Below, piece after piece: positions 5,293 through 6,083 of a DNA stretch of 6,083 bases (the stretch's first letter is position 1; every line of letters begins with the position of its first letter). Source of the stretch: Bacillota bacterium (GTDB lineage: Bacteria > Bacillota > Clostridia > Peptostreptococcales > Anaerovoracaceae). The position numbers were made by a program, and so were the translations under genes. The stretch spans positions 1-6,083 of the forward strand of contig JAFRLD010000038.1 of the NCBI GenBank assembly GCA_017431395.1, written 5' to 3'. Under the pieces are notes generated by a model, which had not been told where the DNA came from, searched no databases, and was given only the letters and a program-made list of their open reading frames with translations.

Positions 5293-6083
5293 ATGGAGAA
5301 ACTGAAGTTCGGAATGATCGGAGGGGCGGCAGGCTCCTTCATCGGGGATGTGCATCTAAAAGCTGCGTTGTTTGACGGCTTCGGCGATCTCGCCGCGGGA
5401 TGCTTCTCGCGGGATCATGAGAAGTCGCTTGCGTTCGGACAGGAACACGGGATCGACGTGGACCGCGTCTACCGGAGCTTCGGGGAGATGGCGGAGAAGG
5501 AAGCCGCCCGGGAGGATCCGGTGGATTTCGTCATTGTCGCGGCGCCGAACGATGTGCATTACGATTGCTGCAAAGCATTTCTGGAACGCGGCATCAACGT
5601 GGTCTGCGATAAGCCATTGACCCATACTTCCGCCCAGGCGGAGGAACTGAAACGGATCGCGGAAGCTAAGGACCTGCTTCTCGCCGTGACCTATACCTAT
5701 TCGGCTATGCCGGCCGCCGCTTTCATGCGGGAGCTGATCGCATCCGGAGGACTTGGCAAGCTGCTCCTGGTCAAGGGCGAATATCTGTCGGACAACCTGC
5801 TCGTCCCGAACGAAAAACTGGACAGCGGCATGCTGTGGCGCATCGATCCTGCGAAAGCGGGCCCGTCCACCTGCTGCGCGGACATCGGAGTGCACTGCCA
5901 GCATCTCATATCTTTCGTGACGGGGCTTGCGATCGAGGAGCTTTCGGCGGATATGAATGTGATCGGAGAGGACCGGGTCCTGGACACGAACTTCACAGCT
6001 ACGGTCCGTTACCAGGACGGGGTCAAGGGGCACCTTTGGTGTTCGAATGTTGCCGCCGGGAGCTACAACGGACTGAGCATCTC
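5293..6083 (+). CDS. Gfo/Idh/MocA-family oxidoreductase, partial (3' end outside the window)
   Basis: The frame stays open for 263 codons to the right edge, so only the N-terminal part is present; family members are usually 340-400 aa. An NAD(P)-binding Rossmann fold opens with KFGMIGGAAGSFIGDVH (residues 5-21). The family signature CDKPL (105-109) carries K107, expected to act in catalysis. The substrate-domain residues D197 and H201 appear in ADIGVHCQHL. The GGaaGsFIG start and the WRiDPAkaG segment (182-190) match the subgroup of sugar/polyol dehydrogenases with names such as glucose-fructose or myo-inositol dehydrogenase-like. The natural sugar cannot be told. The start at ATG 5293 is supported by GAGGA (5282-5286) six bases upstream. 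It runs in the same direction as the HD gene after a 72-base gap and may belong to the same transcript. Confidence 0.92.
   Translation, partial: MEKLKFGMIGGAAGSFIGDVHLKAALFDGFGDLAAGCFSRDHEKSLAFGQEHGIDVDRVYRSFGEMAEKEAAREDPVDFVIVAAPNDVHYDCCKAFLERGINVVCDKPLTHTSAQAEELKRIAEAKDLLLAVTYTYSAMPAAAFMRELIASGGLGKLLLVKGEYLSDNLLVPNEKLDSGMLWRIDPAKAGPSTCCADIGVHCQHLISFVTGLAIEELSADMNVIGEDRVLDTNFTATVRYQDGVKGHLWCSNVAAGSYNGLSI

Noticed and set aside
5356..6033. Open frame of about 225 codons on the minus strand
   Set aside because: It is the antisense of the Gfo/Idh/MocA gene, which has clear family motifs in the plus-strand frame running to the window edge.

Overview
The window looks like ordinary chromosomal DNA of an anaerobic, gut-type Firmicute (Clostridia). 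This is an inference, not an identification. It rests on strong AGGAGG-type ribosome binding sites, AT-rich intergenic regions with TATAAT and extended -10 promoters between fairly GC-rich genes, and a Sec-secreted protein with bacterial Ig-like and fibronectin III-type modules of the kind common in that group. I see no rRNA, tRNA, CRISPR array, transposase or phage gene.

Layout. Positions 1-114 hold a cluster of AT-rich inverted repeats that probably acts as a bidirectional terminator at the end of the leftward genes. Positions 115-2235 (minus strand) carry a probable two-gene operon: a secreted multidomain protein (901-2235), then a HAD-family phosphatase (115-about 858) that begins only about 40 bases after it and has a repeat-built 5' end. 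A 143-base divergent intergenic region (2236-2378) carries a promoter in each direction. To its right is a small gene of 57 codons (2379-2552, plus strand) with an excellent ribosome binding site and no recognisable family. It converges on a Ca2+/H+ antiporter gene of the CaCA superfamily (2583-3632, minus strand).

A second divergent promoter region (3633-3748) separates the antiporter from a rightward gene set: an arginase/agmatinase-fold protein with altered active-site residues (3749-4624), an HD-domain phosphohydrolase overlapping it by 13 bases (4612-5220), and, after 72 bases, a Gfo/Idh/MocA-family NAD(P)-dependent oxidoreductase (5293 onward) that runs off the right edge. The overlap and common direction suggest that the arginase-like and HD proteins are made together. 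The oxidoreductase may share the transcript.

No complete new defence or mobile system is visible. The points most worth following are the arginase-fold protein with Cys and Tyr in place of two canonical His residues, tightly paired with an HD hydrolase; the unrecognised 57-aa protein; the in-frame tandem repeats with stacked ATG codons at the start of the HAD gene; and the three-arm inverted repeat at the left edge, which can fold in two exclusive ways.
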